Assembly (NCBI GenBank): GCA_032622095.1
Contig: CP136067.1
Span: 175,680,556-175,744,555, forward strand
Reading direction: 5' to 3'
Length of the DNA stretch: 64,000 nt
DNA from: Siphonodentalium dalli
Lineage: Eukaryota; Mollusca; Scaphopoda; Gadilida; Siphonodentaliidae
Shown here: positions 1 to 11,914 of the stretch, one piece after another
How the letters are laid out: the number at the start of each line of letters is the position of its first letter
Position numbering within the stretch: position 1 is the stretch's first letter
Translations under genes and position numbers: made by a program
The notes under the pieces: generated by a model
Seen by the model: the letters and a program-made list of their open reading frames with translations, nothing else
The model's database searches: none
Told to the model about the DNA's origin: nothing

Positions 1-3000
1 TAAAGTTTTTTTCTCTGCGGATTTTGTAAATTCAGGTATCCGACATCAAGATTTTATCGGCTGGCCATCTGTCAGCCTTGAGCAATTTTTTTTATAGCGC
101 CCTAAAAAGTATACCCCCCCCCCAGATTTCCCCAGACGTAAAACAAGTTACTTGAAATTTGTTGCAAATTCACGTGACTAATCTAGTAAAATGTATATAT
201 TTTCATGAAGCTAAGACATAATGACACTATTTTGGGCCAAAATTGAAACTCACCATCCAAGATGGCCACCAAAATGGCCGCCGGAAGTTGAAAATATGAC
301 ATTGTTTCTCAAATATCTTCTAGATCAGTTCATGCTGTTTGGAACTAGTTGAGTAATATGACTTTATTTTGTATTTTGTATATTAACTGATCATTGGAGC
401 AATTAAATATGCAATTATTGGGGTCCTATCCGATTGTGATCCCTCAAAAATTCGATTTTACAGAATGCGGTATAAAATTTTACAAAAAATAACAACTGGG
501 ATTCTTCTCATATTTCAACAAGAAATGAACAGAAGGTTGCATTTAAGTGAGGCATACCATTACGTATGAATATTCCAACTCACTGGAACCAAAATTCTTA
601 CTTTGGCTCAAAATGGCTGCCAAAATGGCCGCCAAAATATGGAAAATGATAAATATTGCCCTAGGGTGTCCTGCAATCGCTTACAAGTTGTGGTTGATGT
701 ACAAAATTAGCTATTATGCCTTCTATACATTGAATACTAACGTGTCTGCTGCACCATGGTTAATTGTTACTGTTGCCACTACTGACATCACCAAAAATAT
801 TGGACTTTTCTCTCAAAAACTTGACATAAATATCGGCAAAAATTTACTTTTCAGGTTTGGACCATTTTGTCTTGTAATATGTAACTATCTTTGGATTGGA
901 AGGTGTTTATTGTATTGGTTTATCTTAAATGTGTCGCACTATGGTGTTTATAGACCAAATTGCTCAAGATGGCTTCCAAAATGGCAACCAAATTGGTAAA
1001 AGTCATTTTTTTTACATATATCATTATACCATTATATATATAACATTATTCTCTGCGTTATCCGAAAATGTAGCAAATTGTGACTCACTTGGTTATTATA
1101 CGTGTTAGGTAATTAACTGACAACTAAATGTTCTATTATGGTTCTCCCAGTTCCGTATGGGGCATAGCAAATTCATTTTAAAGTATGGCAATTTGCGGAG
1201 AACCTCTTTTGTGATTCTGACCATATTATTGAAAGGAAATGGGCAGAACTTTGAGACGGAACTGAGATGAAACATAATATATGGCTCTTCTGGTCCATTA
1301 CGATAAGCCAATATCAACTGGATATAGGATGGATAACAAGATGGTAGACAGGGAGTTACTTTATGATCATAGGTGAGGTGAATAGGTATACATGGAGTTA
1401 GTGTATGTCACGAATGATGTGAATATGTATACAATGAGTGATATTTATAGGTATACAGGGAGAGGTCATGGTCAGGTGTGGGGTGTATCGGTATGCATGG
1501 AGTCACTGTATGGTGTATGGTTGTGTCTATCCCGTACGGGTGCACCCGGTGTGCCTGTATGGACATTGATGTGGTGTATGAATATAGCTACATGGTCATC
1601 TATGTATTGATTATGTATATATGGAGTGACTGTATGGGCATGGGTTGGATGTACATGTGTTTTCTGTATGATCATGGATGGGGTATGTGGATAAATAGTG
1701 AGTAATTTTATGGTTACGGGTAATGTGTGTGGTATACACGGAATGACTGTACTGTCATGATTGAAGTCTATATGCATACCTGGAGTAAGCTGGTGGACAT
1801 TATCGTGTGGGTATATAGGAAGTGTCCTTGTAGTAACGGATGGGATGTATATGTATATATATCGTGGATGTTTTATCATTGGTGGGTGTGCAGGGATTAG
1901 CTGTATGATCATGGATGGCGTGTATGGTTATATAGTGCGTTGCTGAATTGTCATGTGTTAGGTGTATATGCAAGTATGGATGGTATGAGTGGTCGTGTGT
2001 GTGGGTTTTTGTATATCTGGAAGGACTGAATGGCCAGTGGTGAGGTGCATATGTATACCTGGAGTGACTCTATGGTCTAGGATGAGCTTCATATGTATAT
2101 ATCGAGTGGTTATATGACTGTGTGTGGAATATGTATACATGCAGTGACTGTATGGTCAATGGTGAGATGAGTAGGTATACAAGGAGTGACTGTATGTCAT
2201 CAATGTAATGTATATCTATGCAGGAAGTGACTAAATGGTCATGTGTCCGGTGTGTGAGTATACCTGGTGTTCCTGCTTGGCGACTCGTGGCAGTATGGTC
2301 ATGTGTAGGTTATGCGGATATACAATCGTGTTGCTATATGGTCATGGGCGGGGTGTATGTGTATATAGCGAGTGGATATATGGCCATGGATGATGTGCAT
2401 ATGCTCACATGGAGTGACTATACTGACATGGCTGGGGTGTAGTAGTATATCTTTAGTGGCTGTTCGGCTATGGTGGGACAAATAAGGATACAGTGAGTGA
2501 TATGACCAATGGTGAGGTGAATATGTATATCATACACATTACCCCTAACCATAAAATCACTCACTATTTATCCACACACCCCATTCGTGAGCATACAGAA
2601 ACACATGTACATCCCAACCATGACCTTACAGTCACTCCATATATACATAATCAATACATAGATGACCATGTAGCTACATCCATACACCACATCAATGTCC
2701 ATACAGGCACACAAGGTGCACCCGTACAGGATACACCATACAGTCACTCAATTCATACCGATTCACCCCACACATGACCATGACCTCTCCCTGTATACCC
2801 ATACATCTCACTATGGACAACACACTCATAACCAGATAGTCACTCATTGTATACATATTCACATCATTCATGACATACATTAACTCCATGTATACCTATC
2901 CACTTCACATAGAGTAACTCCCTGGCTACCATATTGGCAACCATCCTGTATCCAGTTGATATTGTTTTATCATAATGGACCAGAAGAGCCACATATTATG

Positions 3001-4158
3001 GTTCATCTCAGTTCCGTCTCAAAGTTCTGCCCATTTCCTTTCAATAATATGGTCAGAATCACAAAAGAGGTTCTCCGCAAATTTCCATACTTTAAAATGA
3101 ATTTGTCATGCCCCATTCGGAACTGGAACAACCATAATAGAACATTTAGTTGTCAGTTAATTAACTAACACGTATAATAACCAAGTGAGTCACAATTTGC
3201 TACATTTTCGGATAACGCAGAGAATAATGTTATATATATAATGTTATAATGATATATGTAAAAAAAATAACTTTTACCAATTTGGTTGCCATTTTGGAAG
3301 CCATCTTGAGCAATTTGGTCTATAAACACCGTATTGTGACACATTTAAGATAGACCAATACAATAAACACCTTTCAATCTAAAGATAGTTACATATTACT
3401 AGAAAAAATGATCCAAACCTGAAAAGTAAATTTGAGAGAAAAGTCCAATATTTTTGGTGATGTCAGTGGTGATAACAGTAACAATTAACCATGGTGCAGC
3501 ATACATGTTAGTATTCAATGTATAGAAGGCATAATAGCCAATTTTGTACATCAACCACAACTTGTAAGCGATTGCAGGACACCCCAGGGCAATATTTACC
3601 ATTTTCCATATTTTGGCGGCCTTTTTGGCAGCCATTTTGAGCCAAAGTAAGAATTTTGGTTCCAGTGAGTTGGAATATTCATAGGTAATGGTATGCCTCA
3701 CTTATTTGCAACCTTCTGTTCATGTCTTGTTGAAATATGACTAGAATCCCAGTTGTGATTTTTTGGTGAAATTTTATAATGCATTCTGTAAAATCGAATT
3801 TTTGAGGGATTACAAGGGGATAGGACCCCAATAATGGCATATATAATTGCTCCAATGATCAGTTAATATAAAAAATACAAAATAACGTCATATTACTCAA
3901 CCAGTTCCAAACATCATGAACTGATCTAGAAGATATTTGTGAAAAAATGTCATATTTTCAACTTCCGGCGGCCATTTTGGTGGCCATCTTGAATGGTGAG
4001 TTTCAATTTTGGGCCAAAATAGTGTCATTATACCTTAGCTTCATGAAAATATATATATTTTACTAGATTAGTCATGTGAGTTTGCAATAAATGGCCAGCC
4101 GATAAAATCTTGATGTCGGATACCTGAATTTACAAAATCCGCAGAGAAAAAAACTTTA
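1..4158. mobile_element. Fold-back (long inverted repeat) element, ~4.16 kb
   Basis: The first bases of the window (TAAAGTTTTTTTCTCTGCGG) reappear as the reverse complement ending at 4158, and the similarity continues inward to about 1740 on the left and from about 2540 on the right. The left arm has roughly 90 extra bases near 70-165, including a C-rich run. Both arms carry short ATGGCCGCC-like motifs and mirrored shadow ORFs, but no transposase frame. The centre is a degenerate minisatellite. This is the layout of fold-back DNA transposons with very long terminal inverted repeats. The element probably starts a base or two before the window, because the right end reads TATA beyond the match. 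The superfamily cannot be assigned. Confidence 0.75.
1320..2890. repeat. Degenerate minisatellite in the fold-back element
   Basis: Phrases such as GGAGTGACTGTATGGTCATG and GTGTATGTGTATATA recur about every 45-60 bases on the plus strand up to ~2540, then continue as the reverse complement to ~2890. The orientation switch is part of the fold-back symmetry. The small ORFs across this stretch all come from the repeat and are not genes. Confidence 0.7.
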
Positions 4159-4194
4159 TACGCCAAAACACGCATCCGTGACCTGGCGGCCGGA

Positions 4195-4673
4195 CTAAAT
4201 TGCCATCGTTGTAACAACACAGTCGGTCGCACCTTGAGTTAATCCCCTGATGCATGTCTGCAAAGTGAGGCCAACCCCATTTCCCAACCATTCCTGGTTA
4301 AACTGATCAATACAAGTATGGACTTTGTTCGTTTTATATCCGAGTGTGTAAGATCCCTTCTGCTCGTGAACATGGAGTTCTTTCCAGTATCTTGGAATGT
4401 CTGCTCTATAAACCGGAGTCATTTGAGGTCTCCACTGCGAGGCTGATTTTGATAAACGGTTAGTATTAATTTACACATATTTTTGGCGATAATCGAGCCC
4501 TCATTCGACATTAATTTCGACCAATACGTTAAGATTCTACATTTTATTTCAATTATTAAAGGATGGCGACCTAATTCTCCGTATACCATATAGTTTGGTG
4601 TACTCTCTTTCATACCCATGATTATCTTGCAGAATTTGAGATGTACACTTTCGATTGATTTACATAATTTCAA
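4195..4673 (-). pseudogene. LINE reverse-transcriptase C-terminal relic
   Basis: Two minus-strand frames (4673-4419, then 4422-4195) overlap by a few bases and read as one protein broken by a frameshift. The first contains ESVHLKFCKIIMGMK and STPNYMVYGELGRHPL, which I recognise as the region C-terminal to the polymerase domain in many invertebrate non-LTR retrotransposons. The second continues with a Trp-containing tail. No polymerase motifs remain upstream, where the sequence becomes non-coding by ~4740. It is therefore a dead, truncated fragment, lying directly beside the fold-back element, which may have inserted near it. Assignment to a LINE is fairly secure; the clade is not. Confidence 0.65.
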
Positions 4674-4739
4674 TACTTACGAAAATTGCGGACCCGAGAT
4701 TGGTGCACATTGGGAAGCCATGACTGGTGTTGCAATCTG

Positions 4740-5975
4740 AATATTTAACGTGGGCACCCCCCCCCATTAGCACCCCACCACTAGGACACTTTCGCCACGC
4801 CCATGCCGACGAATTAAGTGGTATTATGGGTCCGCTATAATGTAGTTTCGAGTCATATTAAATATGTGGTATGTATCGGGCCCAATCAATCAGTCCATAG
4901 CCGCACGGGCGCCGGGATGTTAGGGAGGGGGCTGACGCATTTGGCCCGATGTTTTAAAGATGATATAAGTATAGACTATACATACAGTTTATGCAGACTA
5001 TTTACCAATATGTGTTGCATATAGTATAATACATGCAAAATTGTAAATAATTCGGGCGAAAATAAGAAGAAAAAATCCTTCATCATCGCCACCATCGTCC
5101 TCTTCGCCGTCATCATCATCATCATCATCGTGATGCCATCATTTTCGTCGAAAATGTAACACAACATGTCTTTAGAACATGGACCTATCTTCATAGGAGA
5201 ATATGTACCGGTAAATAATCAGGTAGAGTCATTCATTTGTTTCCTTGTTTTCACTGGGGAGGGTGTTAAGTATGGGTCTTTTCTTGGTAAAATGCGAGTA
5301 CCATGCGAGTACCATGCGAGTACCATGCGCACCGAACATCCAGAAAGAAACCTTTTTCTATTATGTTATTTTCATCATCATTAGACCTCAGTGTGACAAA
5401 ACACTCTTCTTCAGTTATTTGAATCGCTTATATTTTGTCGATATGCATTACACGTTCAATTGACACGGATACGCCCACTTTCCTGAATGGCGCGGTTTCA
5501 AACGAAACTGTCATTGTTCTTTCGCAAACTGCAGATAGAGTTATCTCTCATTGCTCGCCTGAGATGGAATCACTGAACTAAATGGTTTCCCACAGGCGAC
5601 AGTGTTAACGTTTCGACCGAATTCTCTGAATTGAAGCCCACAGGCTATTCCAGCGGTGTTTACCCAGCTAGATTGACACCAGTTGATCACGAAAATGCAA
5701 GAAAAATCATAGGTTATGTGTTTACTTTTTAAAATAAATCCCCAAGTTTACGACAGGGCTATCACACAGCCAAATTTGGTCTGGCAAAATCCAGAACTAC
5801 AGCAGCTAGTTAAATAAATTTCCCACTCACAAAAATCCATTCCCCCATTAATTCACCAGTTTAAATTATTTAGGTATGATGTACAAATCAAACTAGATGT
5901 GTGACTGTCCCAATGGGACTAGGGATACCCCCTGTTTTTAAAATACTAAGATGTTTCACATGTCAGTAAACATTT
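4740..5975. other. No gene seen; small simple repeats
   Basis: This stretch holds a C-run near 4755, a short CAT microsatellite (about 5080-5130) and three tandem copies of an 11-base unit (ATGCGAGTACC) at 5292-5329. No reading frame longer than ~70 codons looks protein-like. Nothing recognisable was found in 5480-5975. Confidence 0.5.
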
Positions 5976-6040
5976 AGTTAAAATAATAAAATAACAGTTC
6001 CCATTGTAGGTGTACAACCATAACCCTAATGTTAAACCTA

Positions 6041-6540
6041 TTGACTGAAAAATTTAGGAATAAAAGCTTGGACAAAATTATGCATGTTGCGAAACAATTT
6101 CTAAGTCGAAAAAGGGGAATAACTCCACACACAAAATGTCGGACAGACGTCATAATCGCAGGGGCACAGGTTCCCATGGTACTAAATATCAGTGCCAAGA
6201 TTAAAAAACATTGACCGAAAAATGTAGGAATAAAGCTCGGACAAAATTATGCATGTTGCAAAAAAAATTCTAAGTCGAAAAAGGGGGATAACTCCACCAA
6301 AAAATGTCGGACAGACGTCATAATTGCAGGTGCACAAGTTCCAATGGTACTAAATATCTGTGCCACGTTTTTAAAAAATTGACCTAAAAATGTAGGAATA
6401 AAAGCTGGGACAAAAAAAGTATACATGTTGCGAAAAAAAAGGTCCGACAGACGTCATAATCGCAGGTGCACAGGTTCCCATGATGGGTGATGTCTGTGCC
6501 AAGTTTCAAGGAAATTGATAAAAAAAAAACGACTGAGAAA
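6041..6540. repeat. Tandem repeat, ~170-bp unit, three copies
   Basis: Units start near 6041, 6211 and 6379. Each begins TTGACCGAAAAATGTAGGAA, passes through a GGACAAAATTATGCATGTTG block and a TCGGACAGACGTCATAATCG block, and ends near a GTGCCAAG block. The third unit has a deletion. The array runs directly into a GGAC microsatellite. Confidence 0.8.
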
Positions 6541-6563
6541 AAGTCCGGACAAATTTGTGTCCA

Positions 6564-6609
6564 CGGACGGACGGACGGACGACGGACGGACGGACGGACG
6601 GACGGACAA
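6564..6609. repeat. GGAC tetranucleotide microsatellite
   Basis: About eleven near-perfect GGAC units with one shortened unit in the middle. It follows the 170-bp tandem array and precedes a TATACCCCCCC / GCGGGGAGTA tail, which suggests that array, microsatellite and tail form one dispersed repeat family. Confidence 0.85.
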
Positions 6610-6659
6610 GCTGACTCCACTATACCCCCCCTAACTTCGTTGCGGGGAGTACAATAAGC

Positions 6660-7409
6660 ACGATGTCATCCTTTAATAACGTATCACATGTATCAGGTGA
6701 AGGTCATTCTTCAGTTACCGTCACCTTTAGCTCCCCGACTCTGGAACACATTTAGCTCCCTGATTCCAGATACCACTGCAACAAGGACATGTCGTAAGGA
6801 TTTCTGACATGATCTTAGTTATTGTGTTTTAGGATTAATATTGACTATGTCGGGCTCAGTTCATATTGTTCTTATCAATACCGAAAGAATAATATTTTTT
6901 GTAAATTTTTTGTTCAAAATAAGATAATAGGTGAGTGTTCCGACGATACGTAAACATAGATGTATCGGTCCGCAAAGTACCACCCTTCCGGCAGTGATCT
7001 ATCGCGATGATAACGTAGAGGGCATCTCGCGGGTCAAACTAACAGCCGGCCGCATACACCGACCGGTGCGACCGCACCAGACCGTTCCGCCCCAGGAGTC
7101 CGAGCGAGATGGTCCACCCACTGTCTTGCAGAATAGACCAAAAGGTACAAAATTTCCATTCCCCATGCCGGTAGCTCGAGCGGAACAGGGATTGTTAATC
7201 CCTAATTAACTTACGATCGGTTCGCCAGGTACATGTAAACACTTAAGAAATAACGACCGGACATCTCCTAGCTTTCTGACCACGGAAAGGGTTGTACTAT
7301 CATGCAGAAAATTACCCTTTACATCCACGAGTAACTATGTATGGGCAAGCTGCTAGATAAGACTGAAGGGAATATATTAACCCCTACGATACGGTAGGAT
7401 TCGCTATGC
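6660..7409. other. No gene supported
   Basis: Contains a 92-codon open frame (6931-7209) that is slightly more GC-rich than its surroundings but has no motif I recognise. It may be upstream LINE debris, given the LINE C-terminal fragment that follows at 7410. Confidence 0.35.
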
Positions 7410-8345
7410 ATGTATATACTCAAACATGTACAAGTTAACACCGTGACCCGTACCCCACTAGCCGTACGACCGTGTTATGTTCAAAATTACATCTCTGACA
7501 GCCCCCAATGCCATTGTGGAAATCCATGCGAAGATACTCACCACTACGTCTGGGCGTGTCCCCTATTCCACATCGAACGAATGGAAATTATACCACAAAG
7601 GACTGAAAATTACACATATCAACGATTTACACCGGTTCATTGACCACATTGTGATGGTTACAGTTATGCCCTGTGCCAATGCATTCTCTTATATGTGCGA
7701 GTCGACCATAGGTCGCCTCGCATATATAAGAGAATGCATTGGCATTGACACATTTTACCATTTTTTCTTACATTCTTTAACAATTTTATAATTTTTTCTT
7801 ACATTTTTTAACAATTTTTATAATATTTTTCTACATTCTTTGGCAATTTTATCATTTTTAATATGTGTTAAGCCAATGCATTCTCTTATATATGCGAGGC
7901 GACCTATGGTCGACTCGCATATATAAGAGAATGCATTGGCACAGGGCCGTTCTGTTGGTTAAAGGGTTAAAGTAATACCATAAAGGACTGAAAATTACAC
8001 ATATCAACGATTTACTTTTCGGAATTCCCGATACCTCAAATAGAAGAAACAAAATTCTCTTCAAAATAGTTCATCGATATATAACAGCGACAAAAAGATT
8101 CGAAGTCATAATCAAACGGACAAACTATTGTGTGCCATAATGGTCTCCATATTTGGAGGAATAAACATATCTCTCCCACTCATTTGTAAATGTAAATATG
8201 TTTAACCTATATTTGATTTTGACTCTTTCCTTCGCCATTTTGTATGAATAAAATTATTGTAAACAGGGAGAGGGGCAAAGTAAGTTTTGTAACTTGTCCC
8301 CAATCCCTATTGTATTATTCGATATACAAATAAAATATGTTTAAA
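7410..8345 (+). pseudogene. LINE C-terminal relic split by a twin-hairpin element
   Basis: The frame at 7410-7640 contains CHCGNPCEDTHHYVWACPLF, the CCHC-type cysteine/histidine cluster typical of the C-terminus of many LINE polymerases. Coding-like sequence resumes at about 7972 (…GLKITHINDLLFGIP, then VHRYITATKRF) and is followed by an AT-rich tail containing AATAAA-type signals and ending near 8345. A ~45-base block just before the hairpin element (7586-7632) recurs almost exactly just after it (7972-8016), so the insertion is flanked by a long direct duplication. Stops and frameshifts make this a dead copy. Confidence 0.65.
7633..7971. mobile_element. Twin-hairpin element, copy 1
   Basis: Two 69-bp near-perfect palindromes (7675-7743 and 7872-7940) start with GCCAATGCATTCTCTTATAT, are reverse complements of each other, and are separated by a T-rich spacer of about 128 bases. 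The outer parts read GACCACATTGTGATGGTTAC on the left and GGGCCGTTCTGTTGG on the right. The same arrangement, including these outer parts, recurs at about 40,077-40,365 and 55,470-55,757. That fixes the element's extent independently of the LINE it interrupts. Confidence 0.8.
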
Positions 8346-8384
8346 GTAAAGTAAGTCCGACCGTGTAAATTAGAATACTAATTT

Positions 8385-8519
8385 ATGCATCGGATACCTA
8401 TCTCGTATATATTCTGGGACTGCACATTCGTACAACGATTCCTAGATGAGCTTAACGCTAATTGGTCAAACGCAAATAACCTTAATCTCAAAACTTCAAA
8501 ACGAATACTTATTATGTAG
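8385..8519 (+). pseudogene. Second LINE C-terminal relic
   Basis: A 44-codon open frame contains SYIFWDCTFVQRFLDELNANW, resembling the H-x-FW-C-x-V-Q-x-F tail segment seen at the end of many LINE polymerases. It is short and ends at a TAG. It follows directly on the tail of the previous LINE relic, so that relic probably inserted into this one. Confidence 0.5.
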
Positions 8520-8532
8520 GTTGATGGAATGC

Positions 8533-8682
8533 CGGCTGATACGGACCCTGGCTCTTACGGACCCTGGCTGATACGGACCCTGGCTTTTACGGACCTCCGG
8601 CTCATACGGACCCTGGCTGATATGGACCCCGGCTTTTACGGACCCTGGCTTTTACGGACATCTGGCTCATACGGACCTCAAT
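8533..8682. repeat. 17-bp minisatellite (TACGGACCCTGGCT type)
   Basis: About nine tandem copies of a ~17-base unit built on GGCTnnTACGGACCC, with small variants (GACCTCC, GACATCT). Confidence 0.9.
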
Positions 8683-8806
8683 TAAAATTAAACTAAAGAT
8701 TTTAAATTAGGTATATTTTTTCTTTATTTAAATAAATTAAAATAAAATAAATTAAAATACTGACAAAATGCATATCTTCTGGGTTCGCTTGTAAACAAAG
8801 CATATA

Positions 8807-9163
8807 GACGTCACTGGAGCTGAAATGGTCATTGTCACCCCCTTTCGTTCAGTTGGGTACCCAGCTTTATGAGCAGTCAATCTGCGGTACCTATATGTCC
8901 TATGCATACAATTCTTCTCCGCTATTATTTTCAAGCAACGTGACGAATAGACATCATAATTCATATGTAAACAAGAATTCACAAATTTACCAGGTTCATT
9001 TCGCAATCAACTGATGGCAATCACTAATTAAATCAAGCTCTGTGTGAGATTTCATAAAGCTGGGTACCCAAATGTAAATTTTACAAAAGCTGGGTACCCA
9101 ACTGAAAATAAAAAGGGTACCCAACTGAACGAAAGGGGGTGGCAGTGACCATTTCAGCGTCAT
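8807..9163. mobile_element. Small inverted-repeat element (MITE-like)
   Basis: The left end (GACGTCACTGGAGCTGAAAT, continuing through a CCCTTTCGTTCAGTTGGGTA block) reappears as the reverse complement at 9090-9163. GGGTACCCA, itself a palindrome, occurs four times inside, and the right side carries extra copies of that block. No coding capacity. A target duplication is not clear. Confidence 0.6.
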
Positions 9164-9319
9164 TGGATACTAGCTTTCTGTTGCCTTTCTTAAAACCATT
9201 GTCGATCTTAAGAAATCTATATACCATCTTTGTTTTTACAAACCTGTTTTCACAACAAATCGAAATCAGTGTATTCATGCTGATCATCAATCAATGACCA
9301 CTCACCACTCATCAAAATT

Positions 9320-9461
9320 AGTGTTCAGTATCACTCGGGGTGACATGAATGACTATGTCACCACTGACAATATATATATATATATATTTAGTCTACTATA
9401 CCTATTTGTATTTGTAATTTTTCATGTGTGTATTGTGAATGACATCCTATCCTATCCTATC
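9320..9461 (+). mobile_element. 5'-truncated LINE 3' end
   Basis: The segment ends GTGTGTATTGTGAATGACAT followed by three CCTAT units. The 3' end of LINE-2 (13,781 on the minus strand) has the same layout: GTGTGTATTGTAAATAAACT then CTATC units. This looks like a short dead-on-arrival insertion of the same family. Confidence 0.5.
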
Positions 9462-9959
9462 ATTTTAATGTTAAGGTATGAACACCATTCAATAAATGTG
9501 TACAAGCCAGAACACAACGGAAATAAGTCAGTTATACCTCGTGTTCTCTTGCAACAAGTGAGTAACAAACATAAATATTATTTAAAGTTTAAAGGAAATA
9601 ATCCGAAAGTAAAAAAGTGAAAGATAAAACATTTAAAAGATATACAAAATTTAGAAGATATAATTGTACGACCAATTTGGCTCTCTGTCAAACAATCTAC
9701 TATATATTTTGGGACTTCTGTCTGTCTGTTTGTTAGCAATGGCCGGGAAAACTGCCGGACGGATTTCTACGAAATTTGATACCTATGGGTACTTTTGTCC
9801 GGGGAGTGTTTTGAACGGGTCAAATCGTGACCCCGACCTTACCTTGACCTTCAAAATTGTCAATTTAAGGTCAAATCGCGCCTTTCGACGCACGAAAGCA
9901 GAGTGGAAACAGCCCTGACGAAGTCGGATCACCCTGCTAGTACATATATATCGACCAAA

Positions 9960-11338
9960 ATTCAACCCAGACGCTCTCTCCGTCAATTCTTGTATTTTCA
10001 AAAATATTAGAAAAGGCTACCTATAGAAGACTGATTGATTTTTTAGAGAAGAAAAATTTATTAAACCCTATGCAATTTGGCTTCAGAAAACATCACTCTA
10101 CGATACACCCTCTCCTGAAACTTCTAAATCACATAGGCGAAATGAATGATAAAAAAACTAAAGATTCAACATTGGCATTATTTTTAGATTTTTCGAAAGC
10201 GTTTGATACTATAGATCATAATATCTTATTGAAAATAATGGAATACTGTGGGATCCGTGGAGTAGTCAACAATTTTTTCAGAAGCTATCTAACCAATAGA
10301 AAGCAATATGTAGATCATTCCGGAAAAAAATCTGATTATAGAGCCGTTTCCACTGGAGTGCCTCAAGGCTCCATACTCGGGCCGATATTATTTTTAATAT
10401 ATGTAAATGACATGCCAAACTCCACAAAATTTAACATGCTGTCTTTTGCAGATGACACAACTGCATATGCGTCCAGTCCTGACATTGCGAAACTCTTCCA
10501 TGACGCAAATATTGAATTGCACAACATATTTCTATGGTGTGCTGCCAATAAACTTGTTCTAAATGCATCTAAATCGAAATACATGGTGTTTAATGCCAAT
10601 CCTGACCGAAGCTACCTTATTCGTAATAAACTTAAATTGGATGAGCAATGTATTCAACCTGTAAGCGCATTAGTGGGCGATCCATCCTTTAAATTTCTCG
10701 GTATTCACTTAGATGAAAACCTGGAATTCAAGTACCATATTGATTATCTTTATAAAAAATTATCCAAAACTATACATTGCCTAAATAGGGCAAAACGTTT
10801 TCTTCCAAGAAATGCATTAAATCGCATATATGACTCTCTCATACACAGTAAACTATCATATGGCATTGAAATATGGGGTGTTTCAACAGGTATTGAGAAA
10901 CTTTTTAAACTACAAAAAAGAGCCATTAGACTGATAAATAATGCAAAAATATAATTCTCATACAGAACCCTTATTTAAACAAAGTAAAATATTGAAAATT
11001 AGTAATCTCCATTCATTGAAATCATCCCTTACTGCATATGATTGGAAAAACGGACTCTTACCACATTCATTGAATAATCTTTTGGAAAATACACCGCAGA
11101 CTGGTAGGGCTTCCCGCCAAATAAACAACCTTGCACATAAGACACCCAGGATAAAATATACTGAGCGATTGCCACTTCACCAAATCCCAAATGCCTGGAA
11201 CTCATTACCTCTCACAATGAAAACCTCCATCCCAAGATTTACATTTAAACGACTTATAGTAGATAGTTATATTGAAAACTATAAAGGTAAAGTTATTTGC
11301 GAAAATCGATATTGCCCTGACTGTACGAACCAATAAGT
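9960..11338 (+). pseudogene. LINE-1 (window name): truncated non-LTR reverse transcriptase
   Basis: Polymerase-coding sequence begins without an endonuclease at about 9960 (…FSKILEKATYRRL). From the Met at 10,070 the frame runs 294 codons with RT motif A (LFLDFSKAFDTIDH, catalytic Asp at residue 40), the GVPQGSILGP block (residues 96-105) and motif C (SFADDTTAY, residues 125-133). It stops at 10,954. The C-terminal part continues in another frame from 10,941 and ends with a cysteine pair (CPDC) at 11,336. The same C-terminal order (HT-PLFK…, CPDC) is seen in the intact LINE-2, so a single frameshift in the 10,941-10,954 overlap explains the break. A 3' UTR follows to 11,724. The family belongs to the APE-type CR1/L2/Jockey assemblage by its RT motifs; the exact clade is uncertain. 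Confidence 0.85.
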
Positions 11339-11724
11339 AACAAGGTATTACCTACGGTATAAACCCTTCTTACATGCATGCATATCGATTTGTCACATTC
11401 ACATTCTATGTATAATTTGATATACATTACCATTATACTACTACAAAGTACTACATTATTTTAATGTATTGTCGAGAAATGAAGTATTTATTATTCAATA
11501 CAAGTATACAAGTAGATGCTAATATGTGTGTGTCGATGAGAACTGTTGAACAGAGATAAAACATGTCGTTAATTATTTTTTGCCTGGGCGATGCTGGGAA
11601 GACGGCCATTAGGTCACACCACCGCCCGGATTCTGTATGTGCATTGAATTTTCTAATATTATTTTTATAAATCCTATTGTATATGTACATGCTTTATCCA
11701 ATAAACTATCTATCTATCTATTCT
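11339..11724 (+). other. LINE-1 3' UTR with CTAT tail
   Basis: Non-coding sequence after the LINE-1 stop. It contains a GC-rich, foldable patch (GGGAAGACGGCCATTAGG region, ~11,590-11,635) and ends AATAAACTATCTATCTATC. The LINE-2 3' UTR has a similar GC-rich patch (GGAAGACAGCCCGG) and a related CTATC tail, which supports a short-repeat tail rather than poly(A) in this family. Confidence 0.65.
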
Positions 11725-11731
11725 TTTGCAG

Positions 11732-11850
11732 CAGTTCCCCAATACAGACATTGATGTGAAAAATTCAATGCTCGCTGCATGTGATATGAAGATTGCAGAA
11801 TTTGAGAAAGACTGCATGGTGTCGACTAGAACGCGCAAATTGAATATGTT
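11732..11850 (+). other. Possible host exon fragment (unproven)
   Basis: Directly after the LINE-1 tail, TTCTTTTGCAG resembles a splice acceptor and is followed by an open frame with complex, non-repeat composition (PNTDIDVKNSMLAACDM…). After ~40 codons it fades into low-complexity sequence. No donor site is convincing. It could be a host exon next to a LINE inserted in the upstream intron, or chance. Confidence 0.25.
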
Positions 11851-11914
11851 TTGTTACTTATATTTCTATTATACCATTCCCCCACTATGGAATACTATAA
11901 GGCCACTTGCTATA

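Noticed and set aside
547-999. 150-codon plus frame in the first fold-back arm
   Set aside because: Built on repeated AAAATGGC motifs and preserved only in shortened form in the mirrored arm; no domain. Repeat-derived.
1392-2777. Many 60-146 codon frames rich in Met, Tyr, His and Thr
   Set aside because: All arise from the minisatellite periodicity and change with each unit.
6931-7209. 92-codon GC-richer frame
   Set aside because: No recognisable motif, no start context and no partner; cannot be separated from LINE debris.
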